NCBI GenBank assembly: GCA_025929805.1
Contig: JAICPP010000028.1
Span: 1-21,634, forward strand
DNA length: 21,634 nucleotides
Source of the DNA: Gemmatimonadales bacterium
GTDB lineage: Bacteria > Gemmatimonadota > Gemmatimonadetes > Gemmatimonadales > GWC2-71-9
Direction: 5' to 3'
The position numbers and the translations under genes were made by a program. Position 1 is the stretch's first letter; each line of letters begins with the position of its first letter. Positions 15,666 to 21,634 of the stretch are shown here, piece by piece. The notes under the pieces were generated by a model. That model ran no database searches. It was not told the origin of the DNA and worked only from the letters and a program-made list of their open reading frames with translations.

Positions 15666-16968
15666 CTACCCGCAACGCCTCCGATCCTTCGGACGGGAGC
15701 CGGGCATCGGAACGGCAGACTCCCGGAATCCACATCACGTCCTCGCGTTGCGTCAGCACCGGCCACTTTGCCCGATGACTCCGAGGCACTCGCACTTCCT
15801 GAAAACAGCGGACCACGAGACGGCGTCCGCTGCCGCCGAGGGGCTTGAGTCGCTCACCCGGCGACCAGGCTCGTACCGTCAGCGGGTCCAGCGTAAACCA
15901 CGCGCTCATCCCGCTCCGGTCCTGGAGCCGGGGGGCCGTCGCCCGTTCCCACCGGAATCGCCACTGTCCCCAAGCACCGCGCCCCGGGGAGCCTTCGATC
16001 GACCAGGGCTGGGGAGCCGGCTCCGGATCCTCTGAGTAGATACGCAGCCGGCCGAATGCGAGCTCCGCCGCCCACAGTTCACCGAGAGGTACGCGATTGC
16101 CGCTCAGACCGCGAGCCAGCAAACTGAAAACCCGACTCGTCCGAGCCGGCCCCAGCTGGCAGCCAACCCGGCGCGCGAGTGCGACGATAACGGCTTGGGT
16201 CAGGGCTGAATCATAGTCCGCCAGGCTGGAGGCAGCAACGGAAATTTCTCCCCTCTCGGTGCGCACATCCAGATTGGGCAATGCATCCAGAACGGCATCC
16301 CACGCTCGACGGTCACGAGCTGCGTGCGAGGAGAGTCTCTGGATCTTCGAGTCCACTTCGGGCAAGCGGCGGCGAAGCGGCGGCAGCAGCTCTGTCCTGA
16401 CCCAGGAACGCAGATGCCGGCTATCGGCATTGGCCGGATCGAGCCAGGCATCCAGACCGGCCTCACTCAGGTAACGGAGGATCTCGCCTCGCTGAAATGG
16501 CAAAAGAGGTCGGATCAGGCTGCCGCGCACCGGCTCCATCCCGGCCAGCCCAGCCGGGCCCGAGCCTGCCAACACTCGCATGAGGACGGTCTCGATCTGA
16601 TCATCGGCATGGTGCGCGGTGAAGATGACAGCAGCCCCGGTTCGGGCACGGGTGGCTTCCAGCCACGCGTAACGCCGGGCTCGAGCCAGAGTCTCACCGG
16701 CCGCGGCGCCGAGCGCGAGCTGCGCCGTCTCGAACGGCAGATCATAGGAGGCAGCCAACCAGCGGACCTGTTCCGCGACCATGGCGGTGTCGGGCTGAAT
16801 ACCGTGGTCGACGTGAGCAACGATCAGCTCGAGCCCAACCAGGTCACGGGAGTGGACGAGCAGATCGAGGAGGACCACCGAGTCGGGTCCTCCCGAAACA
16901 GCCACCAATGCCCGTCCAGGCGGGACCGGCAATGCCTTGAGATTGGCTTGAAAGCGCTCCAGCAGCAT
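15649..16968 (-). CDS. tilS: tRNA(Ile)-lysidine synthetase TilS
   Basis: Modifies C34 of the minor tRNA-Ile (CAU) to lysidine, changing its decoding to AUA and its charging from Met to Ile. The 439 residues begin with the N-type ATP-pyrophosphatase P-loop VAVSGGPDSVVLL (SGGPDS at 25-30), then VAHVDHGIQ and FTAHHADDQIETVLMRVLAGSG, the TilS-specific stretch GLAGMEPVRGSLIRPLLPF, a substrate-binding middle domain, and a C-terminal domain ending in VMWIPGVCRSD. ATG at 16966-16968 is fixed by an in-frame TAG 9 to 11 bases upstream. No clear Shine-Dalgarno precedes it. It is the first gene of the leftward cluster, so its promoter should lie in the divergent region. Functionally it prepares a substrate tRNA for IleRS, encoded at 4340. 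Confidence 0.96.
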   Translation of the reverse strand: MLLERFQANLKALPVPPGRALVAVSGGPDSVVLLDLLVHSRDLVGLELIVAHVDHGIQPDTAMVAEQVRWLAASYDLPFETAQLALGAAAGETLARARRYAWLEATRARTGAAVIFTAHHADDQIETVLMRVLAGSGPAGLAGMEPVRGSLIRPLLPFQRGEILRYLSEAGLDAWLDPANADSRHLRSWVRTELLPPLRRRLPEVDSKIQRLSSHAARDRRAWDAVLDALPNLDVRTERGEISVAASSLADYDSALTQAVIVALARRVGCQLGPARTSRVFSLLARGLSGNRVPLGELWAAELAFGRLRIYSEDPEPAPQPWSIEGSPGRGAWGQWRFRWERATAPRLQDRSGMSAWFTLDPLTVRAWSPGERLKPLGGSGRRLVVRCFQEVRVPRSHRAKWPVLTQREDVMWIPGVCRSDARLPSEGSEALRVDAEYA

Positions 16969-16998
16969 GATCGAAAGCTAAGCCGTGGCCCTGGTGGC

Positions 16999-17026
16999 TG
17001 CACATTCGGTTGAACCGGTTTATACT
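16999..17026. promoter_or_regulatory. Candidate divergent promoter pair between tilS and the protease gene
   Basis: Rightward: TGCACA (16999-17004), 16 bp spacer, TATACT (17021-17026), giving a leader of about 190 nt before the protease start. Leftward: TATAAA (17024-17019) on the minus strand, about 50 bp before tilS, with no good -35 at normal spacing (CTGACA at 17043-17038 is only 13 bp away). The two -10-like elements overlap. The spacer contains the inverted repeat CGGTTGAACCG (17008-17018) and the palindrome AACCGGTT (17013-17020), a possible operator. This region is AT-richer than anything around it. It is the only sizeable intergenic space (16969-17221); nothing else was recognised in it apart from a GCC-repeat just before the ribosome binding site. 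Confidence 0.4.
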
Positions 17027-17210
17027 GTCTACTCCCTTGTCAGTTGTTGCCGCTCTTCGACAGGTGTAGCAGGTTCTCGTCGCCCGGAAGGCGCCTTTCG
17101 GAGCGCAAGCCCCGCTGGGACCGCCGCACTGCGCGTCAGTGGCTTGGCTTGGATTGTGAGCGGAGCCCACGGTTCCCTGGCGCGGAGCCCTACCGCCGCC
17201 GCCGCCCCCT

Positions 17211-17216
17211 GGAGGG
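17211..17216 (+). promoter_or_regulatory. Ribosome binding site deciding the protease start
   Basis: GGAGGG lies 5 bp before the ATG at 17222. The reading frame is open upstream to an ATG at 16985, but only the 17222 start has a Shine-Dalgarno and puts a signal sequence at the N terminus. Confidence 0.8.
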
Positions 17217-17221
17217 CCGCG

Positions 17222-20200
17222 ATGTCGTCTGTCTCACCCCACCGCTGTCGTGTCCGGGCACTCCTGCTCTGGGCCGCTCCCCTCACCTGGCTGGGCTGTG
17301 GTGGAGGCGGCACCGATGTGGTGCTTCCATCACTGAGCGTTTCGACATCCACCCAGGGCGTCGAGCTCGACCCCGACGGTTACAACCTCGTCATCGATAA
17401 TTCTCAGAGTCAGCCGGTGGGCCTAGCCGCGACCCTGGTGGTCGAACGGCTGCCCGACGGTGAGCACACCCTCGAGCTCGCGGGGCTGGCCTCGAACTGC
17501 GCGGCCGAGGGAGACAACCCGCGGACCGTTACCATTAGAGCCGGCGCAACCGCCAACACCGCATTCGCGGTCACCTGCGGCCCTACCAGCGGGTCGATCG
17601 AAATCGGAGCTACAGTCACCGGCACAGGGTCGGATCCAGACGGCTTCGAAATCCTGCTGGACAACGTTACCCGTGGCCCGATCAGCCCGAATGCCACGGC
17701 CAGCTTGACCGGAATTACACCCGGCATGCATACCCTCGGTCTCACCGGCCTGGCAGGAAACTGTGAGCTGGCCGGCGAAAATCCGCGGCCGATAGCGGTC
17801 ACCGCAGGACAGACTGCGCCAGTGACGTTTAGCGTGAGCTGCGTGACGCCGGGACCGGCCACCGGCACGCTCACCATCTCGACCAGCACCAGCGGCTCGG
17901 ATCAGGATGCCGATGGCTACAGCGTTTCGCTGGATGGCGGCACCAGCCAGCCGATCGGGGTCAACTCCACGCTCACGCTGCCAAACCTTTCGAGCTCGTC
18001 ACATCAGCTGGAGCTGCTCGGCGTGGCCCCGAACTGCACGGTCGCGGGAGCCAATCCCCGCAGCGTGATTGTTTCAGCAGGACAAACCAGTACAGTGAGC
18101 TTCTCGGTGACCTGCAGTGCACCCACGCCGGGCGGCGGGACTCTCGAAATAGCCACCACCACCAGCGGCGCCGATCCGGACCCTGATGGCTATACCGTGC
18201 GGCTGGATGAAGGCACCGCGCAGCCAATCGGCTCGAACGCAAACCTGGCTCTCGCCAATGTCTCGGCCGCCGAGCATCGAGTGCGGCTCCTTGGCATCGC
18301 CGACAACTGCACCGCGCCTACGAATCCGCTTCACGTCGTGGTGCCGAGCGGCGGGGTTGGGAGGGCGGCTTTTGCCATCACATGTAGCCCGCTCGCTCCG
18401 AGCACGGGGAGCGTAAGGATTACGGTAGCAACGTCGGGTGGTGATCAGGATCCCGACGGATACAGCTTCACGATCGACGGTGCCGGCGCGCAGGCCATCC
18501 CGATCAACGGTAGCCGCACAGTGGATGGGCTCACCCCTGGCCCGCATTCCATCCAACTCGATGGAGTGGCAGCGAACTGCACGGTGGGTGGGGAGAATCC
18601 GCGGTCAGTGACAATCGTTGCGGACCAAATCCAACCCGCGGCATTCAGCGTGACCTGCGCTGCAAGCGGCCCGAGTGTGAATCTGCGGATCGAAAGGATG
18701 TACCTGACCCAGAGCATCCAGCGGATGAACGGTGACGTGCCGCTGGTGCAAGGGAGAGACGGGTGGCTTCGGGTATTTGTGACAGCCAGCGGGAGCAATA
18801 ACGTGAGCCCGGAGGTGCGGGTGCAATTCTATGACGCCGGCGCTCCCGCACCGACGAGGACGCTCAGCATACCGGCGAGTGCGGGCTCGACCCCCTCGAC
18901 TGTCCAGGAAGGCAGCCTGGGCAGCTCCTGGAACGTTCGTGTCCCCGGTTCGTTCATTCAGCCCAACACCCGAGTGCTGGTTGTGGCTGATCCGACTGAC
19001 GCGATCGCCGAGACCAACGAGAGCGACAACACCTACCCCACTTCGGGCACTCCTCAACAGCTCACCGTACGGGCGGTGCCACCGGCCAGGATCCGGTTCG
19101 TCTCGGTGATCCAGGGGTCGTCAGGGCCGGGGAACGTGAGCAACGCGAACAAGGACCAGCTCACCGATCAGCTCCGTCGGATGTTTCCGCTCGACGTGGT
19201 GCAGACGGACGTTCGCAGCAGCGCCTACACCGCGAGCACGGAACTGCAATCCAATGGAGTCGGTTGGAATCAGGTCCTGTCGGAGATCGAGGCGCTGCGA
19301 GTGACCGAAGATCCCGATCGGACCTATTACGGCGTGGTGAAGCTCGGTTACGCGTTTGGGCAGATAGGGAACGGTTTCATCAGCCTACCCTCGGCCATTG
19401 GCACCGACAATCCCGCTGATGCAGGCCGAGTTTTGGCCCATGAGCTGGGCCACACCTGGGGACGCTGGCACAGCCCATGTGGCACCTCCGGAGGGCTCGA
19501 TCCGATCGAGCCGTATCCTTATAGTGGTGGTCAGATCGGGGTATACGGGCTCGATGTCGTGGTCGGCCGCCTGAGAGCGCCGGCCGATCCTGATATCATG
19601 GGCTACTGTGCGGATCCCTGGATCAGTGACCACACCTACGAGAGGGTCCTCAGCTTCCGTCAGTCCGGCGCGCTCACCACCGCCGCTGGCTCAGGTTCGA
19701 GACAACCGAGCCTGCTCGTATGGGGTCACATCGCGAATGGCCGAGCGATGCTCGAGCCCGCCTTCCACATTCTCGCTCGGCCCGCACTGCCTGCGCGGCC
19801 GGGTCCGTACGCCCTCGAGGCTGCGACGACCGACGGGACCCGGCTGTTTACGCTCTCCTTCGATGCCGCACCGGCAGCGGATAGCCCCGATGATACCCGG
19901 CATTTTGCCTTTACGATTCCTCTCGATGCGGCTAGTGCCGGTCGGGTCGGGAGTGTGCGGCTGAACGGTCCTGGAGTCCAAGTTGTTGCCACTACTCAAT
20001 CGGCGCTCGGGCTCCCAAGAGCGGCCTCAGACCCAATGGTACGGCGGGAAGGCAATGTTGCGCGGCTAACGTGGAATCCGGCGGCCCATCCCATGATCAT
20101 GGTCCGGGATCCGGACACTGGAGAGATACTCTCGTTTGCCCGAGGTGGTGACGCGCGGATATGGACCGGCAAGGGCGAGCTGGATCTTGTGGCTTCCGAC

Positions 20201-20242
20201 GGTGTCCGGAGTCAGCGCCTGCGGCGGGCCATCAGCCGTTGA
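17222..20242 (+). CDS. Large lipoprotein-type zinc metalloprotease (metzincin-like) with five N-terminal repeats
   Basis: 1006 residues. The N terminus has basic residues, a hydrophobic stretch (11-25) and LTWLGCGGGG, a relaxed lipobox with Cys26, so it is probably exported and lipid-anchored by the Lgt/LspA route. Residues 36-479 hold five ~84-residue repeats with DxDPDGY-type loops and two cysteines each. Residues about 485-690 contain a CARDB/Ig-like segment (PNTRVLVVADPTDAIAETNE). The catalytic domain has HELGHTWGRWH (His740, Glu741, His744, His750), the HExxHxxGxxH zinc site of metzincins, then Met-turn PDIMGYC (Met793) and PWISDHTYERVL. The last ~180 residues look like a beta-rich C-terminal domain. 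The MEROPS family could not be assigned (M66- or M64-like are guesses), and the substrate is unknown. It is transcribed alone, opposite to all neighbours, and its 3' end overlaps the phosphoesterase gene by 31 bp. Confidence 0.88.
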   Translation: MSSVSPHRCRVRALLLWAAPLTWLGCGGGGTDVVLPSLSVSTSTQGVELDPDGYNLVIDNSQSQPVGLAATLVVERLPDGEHTLELAGLASNCAAEGDNPRTVTIRAGATANTAFAVTCGPTSGSIEIGATVTGTGSDPDGFEILLDNVTRGPISPNATASLTGITPGMHTLGLTGLAGNCELAGENPRPIAVTAGQTAPVTFSVSCVTPGPATGTLTISTSTSGSDQDADGYSVSLDGGTSQPIGVNSTLTLPNLSSSSHQLELLGVAPNCTVAGANPRSVIVSAGQTSTVSFSVTCSAPTPGGGTLEIATTTSGADPDPDGYTVRLDEGTAQPIGSNANLALANVSAAEHRVRLLGIADNCTAPTNPLHVVVPSGGVGRAAFAITCSPLAPSTGSVRITVATSGGDQDPDGYSFTIDGAGAQAIPINGSRTVDGLTPGPHSIQLDGVAANCTVGGENPRSVTIVADQIQPAAFSVTCAASGPSVNLRIERMYLTQSIQRMNGDVPLVQGRDGWLRVFVTASGSNNVSPEVRVQFYDAGAPAPTRTLSIPASAGSTPSTVQEGSLGSSWNVRVPGSFIQPNTRVLVVADPTDAIAETNESDNTYPTSGTPQQLTVRAVPPARIRFVSVIQGSSGPGNVSNANKDQLTDQLRRMFPLDVVQTDVRSSAYTASTELQSNGVGWNQVLSEIEALRVTEDPDRTYYGVVKLGYAFGQIGNGFISLPSAIGTDNPADAGRVLAHELGHTWGRWHSPCGTSGGLDPIEPYPYSGGQIGVYGLDVVVGRLRAPADPDIMGYCADPWISDHTYERVLSFRQSGALTTAAGSGSRQPSLLVWGHIANGRAMLEPAFHILARPALPARPGPYALEAATTDGTRLFTLSFDAAPAADSPDDTRHFAFTIPLDAASAGRVGSVRLNGPGVQVVATTQSALGLPRAASDPMVRREGNVARLTWNPAAHPMIMVRDPDTGEILSFARGGDARIWTGKGELDLVASDGVRSQRLRRAISR
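17327..18658 (+). repeat. Five tandem ~270 bp coding repeats (84-residue domains)
   Basis: Repeat units in protein numbering are about 36-119, 124-207, 215-298, 306-388 and 396-479 (DNA 17327-17578, 17591-17842, 17864-18115, 18137-18385, 18407-18658). The shared pattern is TSGxDxDPDGYxVxLD, then QPIG, L..L..G.H...L.G.A.NC, NPR.V.V.AG, and finally F.VTC. Each unit has two Cys (93/119, 181/207, 272/298, 363/388, 453/479), at constant spacing of 25 or 26, suggesting one disulfide per domain. The Asp-rich DxDPDG loop may bind calcium (inference). Unit 4 lacks the NPR element (NPLHV). Units are joined by short Pro/Gly/Thr linkers. Confidence 0.85.
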
Positions 20243-20982
20243 TAGGCCGAGCTCTCCCGAGGCACCGGGTCGGGCGGGGTCGACCTCTGAGCTCGGCTGG
20301 AATGCCAGACCTCTCCTTCGGCGCCGGCAATCGCCTCCATGGAACGCCTGCTGGCAACCGAGGTTTGATGCTCCGCGGTCACATCAGACCCGGGCCGCGC
20401 ATGTTCGTCCCGGTGTTTGATCAGGAGCCATTGAGCGCGGCCGTTCTGATCACGCCTGGTTCGCACCAGCACCCAGGAGCCCTGCAAGCGTTTCCCGTGT
20501 AGCACGAACTTGAAGTCGCCTTTCTGAAAGCCCTGTCTTAGCCCCTCCAGAGGTTCAGGGTTGCTCCCTCCGTAGGTATACGTGCCGCGATCCCACAGCA
20601 TCACCGTGCCTCCGCCGTACTCGCCCTTGGGAATGGTACCTTCGAAGCCGTTGTACTCGATTGGATGGTCCTCCACTTGCATGGCGAGGCGCTTGACGGC
20701 GGGATCCAGGCTGGGGCCCTTCGGAACGGCCCAGCTCTTCATGACGCCGTCCAACTCCAAACGCAAATCGTAGTGTAGGTGACTGGCAGCGTGCTTCTGA
20801 ATCACGAACGCCAGCTTCTGCCTGGGGCGCACCGTTCCGCCCTTGGGCTCCCCCGTCCGTCTGAAGTCCCGCTTTCTCCGGTACTCGACCAACTGCGCCT
20901 CGGCGGAGGCCGGCGCGCTAGCCGCCTTGGCAGCTTTCGTCCCCTTGGGCGATTTGCTTCTTGGACTACTCTTCTTTGCCAT
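20212..20982 (-). CDS. Stand-alone LigD-type DNA 3'-phosphoesterase
   Basis: 256 residues. After a Lys/Ser/Ala-rich N-terminal tail (1-30) comes the 3'-phosphoesterase (PE) domain of bacterial NHEJ ligase LigD. The domain removes 3'-phosphates and trims 3'-ribonucleotides at DNA ends. Every residue I recall as active in the Pseudomonas PE domain has a counterpart at the right spacing: His64, His70, Asp72 and Arg74 (KHAASHLHYDLRLELDG), and His106 and Tyr110 (VEDHPIEYNGFEG). GTIPKGEYGGGTVMLWDRG and KLQGSWVLVR-like KRLQGSWVLVRT follow. No polymerase or ligase domain is attached. The last ~55 residues are an unrecognised Arg/Ser-rich tail. ATG at 20980-20982 lies 17 bp after the DUF6496-like gene; no clear Shine-Dalgarno. 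The 3' end overlaps the convergent protease gene by 31 bp. Confidence 0.93.
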   Translation of the reverse strand: MAKKSSPRSKSPKGTKAAKAASAPASAEAQLVEYRRKRDFRRTGEPKGGTVRPRQKLAFVIQKHAASHLHYDLRLELDGVMKSWAVPKGPSLDPAVKRLAMQVEDHPIEYNGFEGTIPKGEYGGGTVMLWDRGTYTYGGSNPEPLEGLRQGFQKGDFKFVLHGKRLQGSWVLVRTRRDQNGRAQWLLIKHRDEHARPGSDVTAEHQTSVASRRSMEAIAGAEGEVWHSSRAQRSTPPDPVPRESSAYQRLMARRRR

Positions 20983-20999
20983 GCGTTGGCTCGACTCGC

Positions 21000-21401
21000 C
21001 TATTTCGTCCGCTTTCTGGCGGCGCGTTTGGCATGCCGCGAGAGCGCCGGTCTGGAAGCGGATGACTTCGGCTCGCGCTTGAGAGCTCGGGTCACGGCCT
21101 TGCTGCGCCTTCGTGAGGGTCGGCGCGGCTTGCGCCTGCCTTGTCCAACTTCGTAGTCGCGTTGGGCCGATCGCCGAGTTCTCTTCTTTGCCTGACCCTT
21201 TCGCGGCGGCTTCAAGGGTACCCCGGATCGGCGGGCCTTCGACAGGCCGATGGCAATAGCCTGCTCGGGTGAGCGGGCGCCATGCTTCCCCTCTCGGATG
21301 TGCTCCATCTCTTCCCGCACAAACTCTCCCGCTGCGGTGGTGGGGCTCTTTCCCGCACGCAGGGCCGCCTGGGCCTTTCGCACCGTCTGCTTTTCAGGCA
21401 T
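21000..21401 (-). CDS. Small basic DUF6496-like protein
   Basis: 133 residues. The N-terminal half (about 1-65) carries AAGEFVREEMEHIREGKHGA and SPEQAIAIGLSKARRSGV, which I recognise as the DUF6496-type domain of unknown function. The C-terminal half is extremely Arg/Lys-rich (QAKKRTRRSAQRD, RRKPRRPSRRRSKAVTR, RHAKRAARKRTK), like a histone-H1-type tail, so binding to nucleic acid is likely (inference). GTG at 21408-21410 also opens the frame, but that codon lies inside the Shine-Dalgarno. ATG at 21399-21401 has perfect spacing and is preferred. It is probably co-transcribed with the 3'-phosphoesterase 17 bp downstream, hinting at a DNA-repair or nucleoid connection. Confidence 0.75.
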   Translation of the reverse strand: MPEKQTVRKAQAALRAGKSPTTAAGEFVREEMEHIREGKHGARSPEQAIAIGLSKARRSGVPLKPPRKGQAKKRTRRSAQRDYEVGQGRRKPRRPSRRRSKAVTRALKREPKSSASRPALSRHAKRAARKRTK

Positions 21402-21407
21402 GAGCTT

Positions 21408-21415
21408 CACCTCCT
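21408..21415 (-). promoter_or_regulatory. Near-consensus ribosome binding site
   Basis: AGGAGGTG on the minus strand, 6 bp before the ATG at 21401. It is the strongest Shine-Dalgarno in the window and implies high expression of the small basic protein. The rest of the 68 bp gap (21402-21469) shows no clear promoter or terminator. Confidence 0.8.
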
Positions 21416-21469
21416 GCGGAGAACCTGGGTCGAGAGCCAGCCGCGTGCCGTGCCTGCAATCACCGACTG

Positions 21470-21634
21470 CTAGCGACGGGGTGCCAGCTTGGGTCGGCGG
21501 CGCCCCCGGCGGACGGCTCCCGAAACCGGCTCGTAGGTCAGCTCCCTTCCCTCCTCAGCGGCACGGAGCAGCAGCGCACCTCGACTCATGTCACCCCGTC
21601 CCACGAACTCCACGGGAAAGAGGAGCCGCTCGCC
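21470..21634 (-). CDS. C-terminal end of an unrecognised protein (5' end outside window)
   Basis: The minus-strand frame is open from the right edge for 54 codons to TAG at 21470-21472. It reads GERLLFPVEFVGRGDMSRGA, then LLLRAAEEGRELTYEPV, and ends in a basic tail GAVRRGRRRPKLAPRR. The composition and smooth continuation look like real coding sequence. It lies 68 bp upstream of the DUF6496-like gene on the same strand, so it may share an operon and a DNA-related function. I do not recognise the family. It does not resemble the C termini of Ku or of the LigD ligase and polymerase domains as I know them. Confidence 0.55.
   Translation of the reverse strand, partial: GERLLFPVEFVGRGDMSRGALLLRAAEEGRELTYEPVSGAVRRGRRRPKLAPRR

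Noticed and set aside
17193..17207. GCC trinucleotide run before the protease ribosome binding site
   Set aside because: It is four units of a low-complexity repeat in GC-rich DNA, with no sign of function beyond possible slippage.
16985..17221. 79-codon upstream extension of the protease gene
   Set aside because: The extension covers the likely promoter, has no Shine-Dalgarno and would bury the signal sequence. The ATG at 17222 has GGAGGG at ideal distance and a lipobox.
17044..17221. Possible riboswitch in the ~190 nt protease leader (CGCAAGCC recalls a c-di-GMP-I element; CACTG/CAGTG stem at 17134-17148)
   Set aside because: The GGCAAACC and GNRA-receptor parts of the c-di-GMP-I consensus are missing, and only a 5 bp stem could be drawn. 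A covariance-model search would be needed to revive it.

Overview
The window is a GC-rich bacterial chromosome segment that is almost entirely coding. The best guess for its source is the phylum Gemmatimonadota. The guess rests on the tandem DxDPDGY / NC...NPR / VTC repeats in the large secreted protein, a DUF2723 membrane protein, and the mixture of Firmicutes-like gene order with an otherwise Gram-negative-looking gene set. The guess comes from recognising families by eye; no database search was run.

From 1 to 16968 everything lies on the minus strand, in two tightly packed blocks separated by only 51 bp. Reading in the direction of transcription, the first block is tilS, hpt, ftsH, folP and a DUF2723 protein (16968 down to 9614). 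The second is yggS, divIVA, a purine nucleoside phosphorylase, ileS, a DksA/TraR-type zinc-finger gene, lspA, rluD, cheW, cheY and cheA (9562 down to the left edge, where cheA is cut off). Nearly every junction is a 1, 4, 8 or 17 bp overlap, or a gap of 0 to 11 bp, so translational coupling is likely throughout. Both blocks match gene order I know from Bacillus subtilis (tilS-hprT-ftsH...sul; ylmE...divIVA-ileS-ylyA-lspA-ylyB), with a nucleoside phosphorylase inserted and a chemotaxis set appended.

A divergent intergenic region (16969-17221) follows, holding overlapping -10-like elements on the two strands inside palindromic sequence. Rightward from it runs one 1006-residue gene (17222-20242). 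It encodes a probable lipoprotein with five ~84-residue, two-cysteine repeats, a CARDB/Ig-like segment and a metzincin-type zinc protease domain (HELGHTWGRWH plus a Met-turn).

The right end (20212-21634) returns to the minus strand. It holds a stand-alone LigD-type 3'-phosphoesterase whose 3' end overlaps the protease gene by 31 bp, a short basic DUF6496-like protein with a very strong ribosome binding site, and the last 54 codons of an unrecognised gene.

The most notable molecular details are three. The isoleucyl-tRNA synthetase has its HIGH signature changed to GIHH, the swapped form linked to mupirocin hyper-resistance. The nucleoside phosphorylase has Asp where 6-oxopurine-specific enzymes have Asn. 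The chemotaxis core genes sit at the end of a translation and cell-division operon. No RNA genes, CRISPR arrays, insertion sequences or prophage genes were seen.
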